A stretch of 64,000 bases of DNA from Gracilaria domingensis (Eukaryota; Rhodophyta; Florideophyceae; Gracilariales; Gracilariaceae), in contig VCMS01000116.1 of assembly GCA_022539475.1 (NCBI GenBank), forward strand, positions 90,558-154,557. Direction: 5' to 3'. The notes below the pieces were generated by a model. The model was given only the letters and a program-made list of their open reading frames with translations, was not told where the DNA came from and did not search any database. Each line of letters opens with the position of its first letter. The first letter of the stretch is position 1. A program made the position numbers and the translations under genes. Shown one piece after another: positions 51,841-63,206 of the stretch.

Positions 51841-53664
51841 CAAATCCCTCCCCATCCTTCTCTCCTCTCGCACTTTGAAATCTGGGCCGCCATTCGCATT
51901 GCCATGCCCTACTCCGAAATCCAGTCAATACTGGAGCCTCGATTGCATCCTGCAACACCTTTTCCAGCACCTTCCTTTTCTCCTTGCGCTTTTTCTCCAA
52001 AAGACTCTTCTAGTCCCTAAACCTACCACATATCGCCTTCGTTGTCAAACATGGCCTCTTCTGTGCCACAAATCTTCCGGCACTTGCTATATATTCCCTT
52101 CTGTGTTCGCTGGGCGTAATTGAAATATGATGCTCTCACTAGATCGAAGAAGTCAATACGATACACTGCAAGCAAAGAGTGCTGAGCTGTTCGAACTTCT
52201 AATCTTGTCGCACGCGCTTTTGTTCACCTACGGTCATCCTCTTGCTCTTATTCTAGTTCTCCTGGGACGCTCTTCCGTGAAACTTCCCATCTTTTACTAG
52301 TTTGTTCTCACTAATTATCCTCCTTATTATCATTAAATAGTGTTTTTAACTACGTTGCCTCGACCTGGAGTACTCTTGACATTTACTGCTTCTTTCTTGT
52401 ATGTATTCAAAAAAGTATATCCTTAGTAGCGTCATGCTTTTTAACAGTAGCCATAATGTTGTCCCAAGCTCTCGCTCACCGGCTTGCGCGGAGAGCACAG
52501 AAAGAATGCATTCAGCAACGGCGCGTTCTTGCTCAGAAAGTGTTTGAGCAATTCCGAGAGTAGCTTCGGCGTGGAACTCAGCAGCATGTCAAACACAACA
52601 TTTACTGAGAAAGCCTCTTGCGAGAAAAGCTGCACAAGCGCGCTTGAGAGTGCGCGCCCCGCCTGCATCGGCGCCATCTGCCCGCATCGCGTGCCGCCTA
52701 ACTCGGCGAAAAGACTGCGCAGAAGCGCACGCGGTATGGATTACATGCTATGGAAGACTCAACGAAGACGCCGCCGCGAAGTGGGACGTGACGTCTGTAT
52801 TTGCGCAGGCATATACAGCAGTAGCGGCCCCAGCATTTCTAGCATTGGAAGAATGATTCCTTGACTGCATTCAAACAACGAATACTATGAACAGCACATC
52901 ATTAAAATGGTCTTCTCCATTTGAATAACGCTCTTTCAGAACCATTGGAATGGTCCATACTGAACAAGGGATGAGCGCTACAATACAATCGACTGGATTC
53001 CTTACATTGAATAGTGTGGCCCGCAAACTATTTGAGTGCATTCTTCATCTGAATGATATATCCTTATAATGCAAAATCATTTCAATGCCTCGAATGCCCA
53101 TACTAATAATACCGCCGTCGCGCGTCATCAGAATAACCACAATTCGCGGGGCGCGGCGCACACGGCACGGCGGTGGGGCGCTCACCTTTAAGCTGCGTGC
53201 GCTGCTCCGTGGAGGGATTGAACGGAGCGCACGAGCGCATACTTGCTTCAATTCAGTGCCGTGCACTACATAGGGGCCACCCCGTAAGGCAGCACGTCTC
53301 GCCTTCGCTACACATACGGGCCGCCTCAATGGCGCACCGCGTCCGGCGCGACCACTGCCGGCTTGTGGCTGCGGTGATGGCAGTGCTATCAACGCAGCCA
53401 CAAGCCGCTGCCAAAAAAATGGTTTCTATTTGAATGCTTTGAATGGTTTGACTGATAATCCAATATGTTTATTCAAATGGTTTCGCAAGTATGAATGGTG
53501 AAGCACCATTTCCATTGGAATGCATCCACTGCTTGGACCGGCGTAAGCATTTTTTTATTTTAAACGCATTTGAATATACTGTAAGATGTACTACGAATGG
53601 CAAAACATTCGAATTGCAGTTGGTCAACCATTCTTCCAATCCTAGCAAATGCTGGCATTTGGAC
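51841..53664. other. 1.8 kb interruption of the right flank, rich in TTTGAATG-like words
   Basis: In the left flank the sequence before (AAAACGGC) and after (GCATGCCGCGG) are adjacent; here they are 1.8 kb apart. The interruption has a C/T-rich start, a damaged coding remnant at 52441-52864, and a segment (about 52860-53640) where words such as CATTTGAAT, TTTGAATGG and CATTGGAATG recur more than ten times on both strands. Confidence 0.45.
52441..52864 (-). pseudogene. Fragment of a membrane-protein gene, perhaps related to the one at 41-42 kb
   Basis: The minus frame 52677-52441 reads AGRALSSALVQLFSQEAFSV and STPKLLSELLKHFLSKNAPL. An upstream frame to 52864 is broken. Arrangement and hydrophobic pattern recall the CARALQRDND...MLTDVLSALTLLIKGFEVLL part of the pseudogene at 41160-41867, in the same strand sense. 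The similarity is weak by eye. Confidence 0.3.
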
Positions 53665-53758
53665 CGCATACCGCGGAGGCGTCTCGCCACGCCTCCTCTG
53701 GCTGACTATTGGCGGTGATCGCCGCTGCCGACTCAGGTGCTGATCTCCGCAGTCCTTC

Positions 53759-56700
53759 ATGATCTGCCGACGCCGCGCCGCTCTTGCTCGCCGCGTCGGC
53801 AATGTCAGTCAGAACAAAGCCAAGCGTCAGAAGCGCATCAAGTGGACCCCGCAGGAAGTCGAGGCGCTTCGCTGTGGCGTGCAGAAATTTGGTGAGGGCC
53901 GCTGGGCCGTCATACTGCGAGAGAATGCCAACCTTTTCAACCCGGTACGAATCAGCGTAGACCTCAAGGATAAATGGCGCAATCTGTCCAAATCACACAA
54001 GACTTCAGACAAGCCGGACAACCGTGTTCCTTCTTCGCCTGCATTGCAATCTACTCCGACGCCTTCCACTCCTTTAGCCTCACCTCCGCGCGTCCGTTCA
54101 CAACCACCTCATCCAATCGCCTTGCGTAATACCCCTCGTGTTTCTGAGAAACTCGCTTTTCCCAGTTTGCCGGCCCTTCATGTTCACCGCCCTCAGGTGC
54201 ACAGGTCTCTGTTGAATCCGAAGCGAGTTACCCCTGAGCTTGTGTCCCCAATGGGTGACGTAAGGAGGAACCATAGCCTTCCACAAACTCACCCCTTCCG
54301 ACAATCTCTCAGTGTTTGGCTATCACCAGATGCTTCGATCTAGGCCTGTTCAAGAGCCGAGCGAAGCTATCCGCGGTTCAAACCTGTCCGGCTTTTATTT
54401 GCACCCGTCTCCCGTAATGACCAAGCACACCCCTTCGGAATCAAGACCTATGTCTCTGCCACTTCGGTTGGAACATAGATCTTTGGTCACTCCTAGCAAT
54501 GCTTCGTTGCTTGTTGGCAATGGTGCTGCACCACAAGACACCGCGTTTGCCAGATCTCTCGAAGAAAGGACTTTACCTCATGTCCACCACACCCTAGGCC
54601 CTCGAGCGGATCATCGGGCTTCAGAAGTCATGCATCATGGAAGCGCGGTACATCCTGTACCAATGTCAAGCCCGCAGCATTTCGATACCGTTTCTCAGGC
54701 ATACTCATCCTCCGCACTGCATATATCTCGCGAACCACCGGTTACAACGGCAGGAGGTCATCGCTCCTACGCTATGCATCGTGAAGAAAGACCACCGCCA
54801 GTAAGGATTCTTGGAGCGCCGATTCATCCGGCACATGCGTACCGTCATCAGCCTGTGGCACAACATGTTGTCACCGATTCCAACCATTTTCGTTCTCTCC
54901 ATGGCTTGAAGGAGCGCAGTGTCAGTGAACCTACAAATGAGGTGTATCCTGTTCCAAATGAGGAAAGCGCTGCACAGGATATGAATTCTCGCTACTCTCG
55001 CTTTGTCTCAAGGGAAAGCGGTTCAGAGAGCCAGCGAGAAGTTCATGTCCCGAGGCCTAATCGTCATTCACTGGAAGAGGTGGTTCGAAACCACAGAGGT
55101 AACGCCAATCATCCACAGCAGTCCGAACAACGCAATTTGCGAGAGAATGAATTAGGCTCTCGCGGGAACCCGCGAAATGGTATGGGTCAATCTCTTGATG
55201 ACGAAATGAATCTGCGGTCGTCAAACTCAGAAAACCGTTTTACCCATCACCAGACTGAGGATGACCAGGATCATTATTTGCGCGCACCTGGACATGATGG
55301 GCAATTTAGTTCAAGACAGGGCGATAGTGATGTGCATCAGCGCACCAGTTCTCCTCCGCATAGCCGTTTTAGCCAGGAAGAAGAAGAAGATGCAGAAGTA
55401 GAGGATATGAATCGCAACAGTGTGGAACGCAGTCACATTGGCATGGGAGATCAACAATCGGCCCTTGTTCACACAGGGGAGTGCATCCATAATGAAGACT
55501 CAATGCACCAAGTAGAAGTGCCTCGTGAGGTGTTGGACAATGATGGAGATGACGCGGATGACGAACATATCAGTCATCCCCACACTGACCCCAACCCGTC
55601 AAATTTGTATCATGGAAATGATGTTGACGATGATCAGTTGGCTTCACATCATCCTTTCGGCCTGGTCAATCCCGATGTTGGTCATTCGGACGATGGCGAA
55701 GCACGTGACGATAGTCATACGTTGGCACTTTCAGAGCCTCAGCAGGGAATTGAGTTGCAAGTTCGACTGGAGGAAGAATCACAGGATTGTTACGCGCCGG
55801 AGCGCCCCCGATCACCCTCAACGGATCAGGAACATCAGCATCAAGGACAGCATTTCAGTACCTTTTCTACGCGCGATGAAAAGATTAAGAGCGGTCAGCT
55901 TGGCGATATTATAGAAAGCGAGAGCGGGGGACATTTACTGGGTGCGAGTAGAGACCGTGGGGCACCTAGTGGTATGCAACGCACGAAGGAAGAGAATCAA
56001 CATACCACCAATTTGAAAAGGTCAGTAGAAAACTTCACTGAGCATCAGAGTCCTGAAAATAGCACAGGGCATGGTGCGGTTTATGGCGGTCGTGACGATG
56101 ACAGTGGACACCCGGAACGCCGGGTGCTTACTGGTCTATATGAGAAAGATTCTGATGTTCAACAGCTTGACTCAAATAGTCGTGTGCGAAGTATTGTAGG
56201 AGAGATTAACGAAATGTCTGCAGGCGGTATGCACTCAAATGAAAGCGAGATTACGCGAAAGGGCGATTTCAAAGAGGAGAACGACGAGAACGGAAGCGAA
56301 GCGCATCAAGGAAAGGCTACTCGGGGAATGCTCGAAACTGGAACTATTGTGAATGGCAGGGACGGGGTGAGAAGAGGTTCACCGATATTACAACCCTCCA
56401 GTGCTGTTTCGAGAGCACACAGTGGCAACGAGGAGGATCCCACGTTGGACATGCCCAATCGGGCATCATTTGAAGGGCAAAACGATCCAGTGAACACGTC
56501 CAGCAGTGACAGCTCAAGAGAGATGATCCCTCTTGTACATTCAGCGAATAGCTTTAAGGTGATGAGAATCAAATCATCCACACAGAGACAGGAGAAAATG
56601 GTCATCGAGAGTCAAGGCGCTACTGAATGCAAGTTACAAGCTTCCATGAGAAATGGCCATAGTGTTCCGATTGGATGCGATAAAGGAGTAATGCGGAATA

Positions 56701-56906
56701 GGAAGGCAGAAATTCATCAGGAGAGTTATGAAGATAACTCGACCACAGGAGGAGGAGGGCGACATCGCGTTGAGGCAGTTGCAAGTTTGGCAAATCTTCT
56801 AAACCCGACGTCGTTTGACAGCGGTCCTCGAAGAAGTGCTTACAATCGAAGACAGGAAGGAGAAGGAGAAGAAGGGGGAAAAGAAGCACATGTCCGGGGA
56901 AAATGA
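53759..56906 (+). CDS. Telobox Myb (telomere-repeat-binding type) protein with a long disordered tail; one probable 70 nt intron
   Basis: From ATG 53759 the first 80 residues are a basic start and a single Myb/SANT repeat at 27-77 (W29, W49, W73) that ends in VDLKDKWRNL, the telobox signature shared by TRF1/TRF2, plant TRFL/SMH and other proteins that bind TTAGGG-type DNA. The frame would stop at 54343. A GTAAGG donor at 54260 and an acceptor CAG ending at 54329 give a 70 nt intron in phase 0 on both sides, joining the 859-codon second frame, which runs to a stop at 56906. The tail (about 860 residues) is rich in His, Ser, Glu, Asp and Gln without a clear fold. Total about 1025 residues. In TRF-type proteins the Myb is C-terminal; here it is N-terminal, as in SMH proteins. 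Confidence 0.75.
54260..54329 (+). other. Probable spliceosomal intron in the telobox gene
   Basis: Starts GTAAGG and ends TATCACCAG. Position 54260 is a codon boundary of the first frame and 54330 a codon boundary (ATG) of the second, so removal joins the two long frames exactly. Without splicing the Myb domain would end in a 194-residue product. Confidence 0.6.
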
Positions 56907-57113
56907 AGTGCCTGCTGATGGCGTTGAACTCGATCCCATATGTGTTCTTTCGAATCTTGGCAAAGGATTACCGGTAGCATGGAAGTCGATTGTATCCAAC
57001 TGCACTGGAGCTTCGCAGCCGCCAGTATGAGTTCTTTTGGTACAATGGAAGTACACAGTCGATCTGGGAATTGCACACTGTTGCGGCGTACGACTGCTTG
57101 TGAGTTGCCGTTT
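56890..57113 (+). CDS. Possible WW-domain coding segment, frame broken
   Basis: From ATG 56890 the frame reads LDPICVLSNLGKGLPVAWKS, then stops at 57030. In another frame, just after, YEFFWYNGSTQSIWEL follows (57025-57072). Together they have the spacing of a WW domain (LP..W ... Y.N...T...W). It overlaps the end of the telobox gene by 17 bases, so it may be a further exon of that gene (with an unrecognised intron) or a separate damaged gene. Confidence 0.35.
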
Positions 57114-58694
57114 TATAGCTCACGAATGAGTGGGACAACGTTGACCTATCGCTGATGTCGCAGGTACCTGCATCAAGATTGCAACAACAGTATGTGCTAC
57201 CGGGTGGTATTGCAGAATCTGGGAACAACGGAGAGCTTGATTCCAACCTGGAATCAATTCACCGACTTGACCGCTATGTTTCCTATGATGTGAGAGATGT
57301 AGTATTCGAGATTGGAAGGTATTCAGGGCCACGACTTGAGGGGATGAAGAGTATTGTCGCGACCGAAAGTTCTAATTGTGTCACGAGATGTTCTTTCTGT
57401 CTAAACTCGTTCTGGGGTCTGAGCGTACCGGGTTCTGAATGGATTGCGCTTCTCTGGAAGGAGCATTGCGATCATATGATGACCACCGGATAGCTCTGAT
57501 TTGGCGCGGTGCGACTGGGTGGCATTCTACGCTTCTATGATCCGTCAGAAGTTTGCATGTGAGAACAGGAGTACTACATCGAGGCTTCACTTACTGGCGC
57601 TGCATATGAATCTTGACATATAAGGCATAACTGCGAAGTGGTGAAACCTCCATTGCTGAAACCCTTTGCGAAATCCCTTCCGAACCAGTAATAGTTGAAG
57701 CTTTTCAAGCATAAGAGAATAGCTGCGGTCAGGTGCAGCGGTCGATAATCTGTGTCAGGTTCGTGGAGGTCAATAATGAAATCGCTCTCATGCACAGGCT
57801 TTTATGGCGGTCCGTTGTGGGGGTCAGATGATGAGCATACACCCGAAGGCTTGAAGACTGGGAGTACGACAAGTGCGCTTGGGGTAGGGGGCATTTGTTC
57901 GCAATCCTGAACGTGTTCGGACAGACAACAGACTTAGGGAAGCAAAGAACTGTGAACGCGTATATGGGACGGTGTATAAGGATAGGATTTGTATAGCTGA
58001 CTATTTTATATTGTAAGGATAGATGTGTGCAGGGGGATTGCACACCAGCGATTTGCGTTTGTGGCGTTTCGGAGCCGAGGTTTCAAAGACTTGTGTGAAT
58101 ATTTTCGTGGATAGTAAACTTGGATGTTTATGATAGAACTTGTGAATGGAAGATGCATAACAGGTATTGATACAGCGAGATAGAGTGAGAGTAGGCAGGG
58201 GAGCTGACTGGCGCGATGGATTCACTCTGTTGCTGACGATGAGCGGTCTTCCAGCTCGAAAAGTTCGAGACGTCTCATTATATTGGCGAAGTCATTAATA
58301 TCAATGTGCTCCTTGCTCCGCAGAGCGGGGGGGGTGTATGAAGGGTATTTCATACATGGGTGAACCCTTACCCCGCATAGTTTGCGTCAGCCATGCCGTC
58401 GACCGCGAGTTGAAGACCAAGAGACTGGCATAAAGCTCTGCAGTTCGCAACAACGCCGCATTTAGTCACGGCAGACATTCGCCTGCAGTCTATCTTCTTT
58501 CAAAGATCTACAGTCAAGGAAATCCTGAGTGTTGCCGATACGTGTGAATAGTTCACCTGAATGGTCAAAAGATGTTGAAGACTTACACGCCTAATCTGGA
58601 TTTGCAACGGTTCTTTCCGTTTTTGGAAAAGAAGACGGCCGTACTGCTTCACCCATCCAGAGCACGTGTTGCAGATCCACTTGCATCGAAGATG
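57114..58694. other. 1.6 kb without a supported gene
   Basis: A plus frame at 57155-57493 (112 residues) and minus frames at 57574-58225 have no recognisable content. The first could be downstream exon material of the telobox or WW segment. A run of eight or nine G (about 58325) is the only conspicuous simple sequence. The right end meets the inner end of the right transposon copy at about 58695. Confidence 0.4.
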
Positions 58695-58770
58695 GCCGGA
58701 CAGGTTGTTGCAGAAGGACATCGTCAGACATGTCATAATGTCATTCTGTCGTACTGGCAGCGGGCGAGGA

Positions 58771-59203
58771 CAAGTTGTGTTACGGTCGCTACCTTAACAC
58801 AACTTGACTACCCTGCCCGCGGGCACGTTACGTTTTGGCTGGCGTTGCCTGCGTTGCGTGTTTTGGGAGGTCTGTTGACGCTACCAGAACGAGGCAAAAA
58901 CGTGCCCGCGGGCGGGGGGGTCCGGTTGTGTTAGGGTAGCTACCCTAACACGACCGGACCCCCCCGCCCGCGGGCATAAAATCGCACATTTTTCAAAAAA
59001 TCGGCCGAAATGTGCCCGCGGGTGGGGGGGTCCGGTCGTGTTAGGGTAGCTACCCTAACACAACCTGACCCCCCCGTCCGCGGGCATAAACAAGCACATT
59101 TTTTAAAAAACCGGCCAAAACGTGGCTGCGGACAGGGGGGTCCGGTTGTGTTAGGGTAGCCACCCTAACACAACCGACCCCCCCCCGCGCCCGTGGGCAC
59201 GTT
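58771..59203. repeat. Array of four hairpins with inverted TTAGGGT motifs, right
   Basis: Hairpins lie at about 58771-58807 (short, with one motif mutated to TTACGGT), 58903-58976, 59011-59086 and 59122-59203. The centres read TTAGGGTAGCTACCCTAA or TTAGGGTAGCCACCCTAA, against TACCTA in most left units. Spacers have the same AT-rich AAAAAATC/ATTTTTTA character as on the left. Confidence 0.95.
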
Positions 59204-59204
59204 G

Positions 59205-60832
59205 TGGTCACATTTTGGCACCATGCCGAGACCTCCCAGAACACCTTCTTCGACACTTCCCGCACTCAGTACGATGCCCCGCCCGCCAACACGTTGCGCC
59301 GCTGTCCACGTGGATTGGCAGGAGGGCAGAAAGCTGTACGTTCATCAGGGTGTATCTTGAGTATTAGGAGCGCTTCAAAACGCACGACTGGAGAGCGCTA
59401 CGATTGCTCGCATAAGTCTACGTCCACTAAAACCCCTCTCCAACAGAAACATTTTCAGGCAGGTTGTAGCGTTCCCACACCTCCCGAAACACAATCGGCT
59501 GCATTTCTAGCAAATAATTTGTTGCGAGCTCAGTATAAATCTATCAGAGAAGAATCAACTAATTTTTGCATCCAATTGATCCTCAACTATTAACACAATA
59601 CGCGACCTTGGTACAATTTGTGTAGTTATTGACAGACTACACTGTTTAAACTGCTGAAAGCGGCGAAGAGACGTACCATGGAAGCCCGTCAACACCCGCA
59701 CGCACGAAAGCGGTAATGCGCCGGGTTGAAATACAGAGACACAGAGTGACGGCAGTATGTAGCTACGTAAATACTGGCCACCATTTTTTCCGGTGAAGAT
59801 ACAAATTCTATCGATCATCGGTTTTGATGATGAAGGTAAGGTATTACCTAATAGCATGAGCGCTCTCGCTCTGGCGTTCAATGTATATATCTGAATTTAA
59901 TTCGTTCGTTGTGACGGTCTGGCAAACAACGATGGAGGCCGGCAACGACCATAGAATACCGTATTTATAGGGGTAAGAGAGCTCTCTACGGAATACTATA
60001 AATAACTATATGGAGTTCTGATAGGCTAACTACTACATGAGTCTCACAGGATTAGAGAACGGGGGCTGTAGCAGCTCGTATGTGCTACATTCATTCATTA
60101 CAAAAGTGTATGAAACAAGGGGGCGACGAGAGTCGTAGCGGAAAGCAAAACAGATGGTAGGCATGAAAATCCTTCAGCCCGGCGTGCTTGAGCTGGTACC
60201 ACATGACAATAGTTCCAATGTTGAAATCGTATCGCTCTACTCCCGTTAACAAGGCCTGTCACCAACAATACACAAGAAGATATTAATCGACGTGTTGTGG
60301 AGATACCGTAAAATGCTGCCAATGGTGTTCGTTTTTCTTCCGTTAAGAGCCGTGATAAAACTTCAGAGTCCCACTTCCAGAGCTATGAATTGCTGCCCAC
60401 GACTTTGTCGAGGAGCGTTTAAAGGCTCCAATCTGCCACCGAAGAGACGAAATAGAACTTTTATTACATCATGCGCCACGATTGCACCTATAATTAGTCA
60501 AAGCGACGTCCGAGTACTGAGAGAAAATTGTTCTGATTGGGCCCTGTCGTGCGCTCCCCGTCAGATTTCAAAGAATTCCTTCATGAAAGGAAAACCATGT
60601 CAAGGTCTTTGTATGCTTTGGTCTCCATCATTCAAAGGCGATCTGCCTCGGTGATGGTTTCATTCAGTGACCTGCCTTTCTTCGGCGTGGAAAATTCTAT
60701 ATGTAAACCTCTGGGAGAAAAGTTGCAATGCATGGGGGACAGATTAGCGTTTGTAAAGTTGCGGATTTGAGTACGTATCGTTTGAGATGAACGTGACGCG
60801 GATGATTCTATTGCAGGGATTAGAGGCTCTGA
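59205..60832. other. 3' half of the right transposon copy
   Basis: Counterpart of 38036-39662. The longest shared frame is plus 60292-60654 (MLWRYRKMLPMVFVFLPLRA, SRAMNCCPRLCRGAFKGS), present in the left copy as minus 38376-38576. The opposite strand also keeps a shared frame (60098-60322 minus). Neither has a recognisable domain. Confidence 0.4.
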
Positions 60833-62579
60833 CTACAGGTTCTCGATTACTGGAGTATTAATCAGCTTCAATATGCCGAGATGCAAGTTGCGTAACTTTT
60901 CGAATAGAGGTCTAATTGTTTCCAACAGACTGCATAAAAACAACCTCTGGATCAATCCTACGGTCAAGAGGGTTTCGAGAGAGGGTTTCGATGAACGACA
61001 GAATATGAGATATGTAATCAGAACGCTTGAGAGTATCCGCCTGAGATATCCTTTCGCACGACGGGGACGTCTTTCCGCCTCGTCTTTTTGTGCATGTTGT
61101 AGGATAGCTGTGTGTGCCTTTCGGATACCTTTCGTTTGCTTTTGAGAACGTCCGTTGAATGAGGTGGGAATAGGACTGCATAAAGATGAGCGAGGGGCTT
61201 TGCATCTATGACACGGGCTTTCCGTTTTGGTCCCATGAAGAATGGACAGAATGTCCTTAGCCTCAGGAATGTCCGCACAATAACTTGCGAGCAGAGGATG
61301 GCACACTCGACTTAGTTTGTCTTCCCCGATGAACTGAAAACCTTTCTGCGTGAGATTTAGAATGGGCTCCAGGACTTGACGAGAGATTCTTGAAGGATTT
61401 GCATCCTGGACTCGCCTAGAGACTTGCTAGAAACAAATGGCATTGCGCCTGCTTCAGATGCGGAAACCTTGATCAGTGTGGTAGGGAAGTATGCCACTAC
61501 TGTGAGGTCATCACGGATACACTTACGGCGAAGCTCGTCGGAGAAGTTGGGAAATATGAGGTGAAGAGGATAGGCGGTAACCGATGTTTGCTTAGAGTTG
61601 TTGAAGACTTATCGGTGTATACCTGCAGAAGACCTACGAAAGATTCACTGTAACTTATTTCTTGGGAGTACCACACTATTCTACTATCCAAAGAGCCCAT
61701 GACCATTTCCTTAAGTTTTGAGGTGGCGTCTCTTGCGAGAGAGCCGGACATGGGGTGAGATATTTTCGTGGAGTGGGTCTGAGGTATAGGGTGGAAGAAT
61801 GTGTTTTCGTTGTTAGCCAACTGGAGCTGTTTCACAAGTGTCTGAACGGGGTCTCTCGTGTAGAGAGTGGCGCTGGAACTTACATCCTTCTGGCGAGACA
61901 GTTCTGCGATTGAAACCGTCCTTTGAGGGCGTATCGTTCGAAAATGGCGTTCTTCAGTTCTGTACAGCGCTTGGAACTGGTTATGGTCTCGTTGAATCGC
62001 TTTTGCGAGAATCGCGGGTCCCGAAGTAGCCCAATTAGCTCGTCCGCTTCACGATGACCAAGGTTGGGAAGCTACTGAAGCCAGACAAACCGTGAGATAA
62101 TCCATATGCAAATCACCAAGGGCCTCCTCAGAAGGCACTGGGCGGGAACTGCTTCCGTGTTCTCGCTCTAATGCCACGGGACCCGGGGAAGGAGAAACAC
62201 AATGCGAAGTGTCCGGAATGGAGGGGCGCACGGAGTGGGGTCGACGATGTCCTCGGACACTGGAGGCTCGGGAAGGCGACAAGGGGCCAGTGAAACCGTT
62301 TCGAAGATGAGCGGGTCGCGGGGGCCGCGGAAAGCTGAGACGCTTGCTTCTCTCCGATGGGCGCGGCTTATTGTCGTCTTCCAGCGCTGCTTTCAGACGA
62401 AACGGGCCAATGGTTGAATGCTGTTGAAGAGATAAGACTCCTCGGCGAGTAACGAAGGGGCACCCACGCTTCTTATGTGTACAGTAGTAGACCATGGGAA
62501 GAAGAAATGAACGAGAAACGACGACAAAGACTGCAAGGGAAGGGAGTCCGAAGGGAGAAGGAGGTCGAGCGACAGTCAA
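60833..62579 (-). pseudogene. Plavaka-like transposase, right copy, broken
   Basis: Minus strand, three frame pieces: 62579-62049 (VYYCTHKKRGCPFVTRR; cysteine/histidine cluster, Ser/Pro-rich part), 61835-61497 (MSGSLARDATSKLKEM, LLQVYTDKSSTTL) and 61306-60833. The last has MCHPLLASYCADIPEAKDIL, GTKTESPCHRCKAP and a C-terminal ETLLTVGLIQRLFLCSL. The ADxPEA motif followed by C..C is the best link to Plavaka-type transposases (A.YIADYPE... CPKC). Each copy is broken at different places, so neither encodes the enzyme now. Confidence 0.6.
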
Positions 62580-62862
62580 TATCGACGTGTTGCTCAGAAC
62601 GGAGAATATATTTGAGTTTAAATCACGTGCTTTCGTTCAAAAAGGAACGTAGGTACACGTCGACCTCACACAAGGGTGTACTTCTCGTATTATCTACCAC
62701 TGGTTATAAACCTGTGGTTTCCCAACGTTGTACGCTGTACACTTGTCCAATCTCGCACAGAAAAATAAATCTAATCCCTTCGCCGCCGCCGCCGCGCCTC
62801 CGACGTCCGAACTTCCGTTACCGTCGTGAGCCATGCCATTGATATCATCGCGTTATACTCCG

Positions 62863-62935
62863 CTCCGTCGTACGTTTTCCGCCTCCACTTTATGGAGGCT
62901 CCATAAAGTAGAGGCGGAAGAAAGTAGGACGGAGT
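62863..62935. repeat. Hairpin conserved in both transposon copies, right
   Basis: CCGCCTCCACTTTATGGAG and CTCCATAAAGTAGAGGCGG form a 19 bp stem with one mismatch and practically no loop; CTCCGTC/GACGGAG closes the outer part. Counterpart of 35953-36031. Confidence 0.85.
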
Positions 62936-63206
62936 CATCCGTATCTCAGGGATGTATTCCGTGCAGTCTTTTCGTACGTTCTCCCATATCCTTCACGTAT
63001 CTTTGCTCTAAACTAACCAATCCTCACCGCGTTTCTTCGCGCTCTGCGACATGGAAACGGCAGGAAATAAGCTAATCACCCTCAACTTCTTCTATTTGTT
63101 CAAGATATAGAACGAGTTGAAGGGTGAAAACGGGAACCCGGTAACCCAACCGACGACTGTAAGTACGCGACCAATAGTTCATTTCGTTGCGCCATAGGCT
63201 CTAGCT

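Noticed and set aside
51620-52123. 167-residue Pro/Ser-rich plus frame
   Set aside because: C/T-rich low-complexity sequence; the inverse copy at 43.3-43.5 kb keeps the bases only loosely, without clear codon-type conservation.
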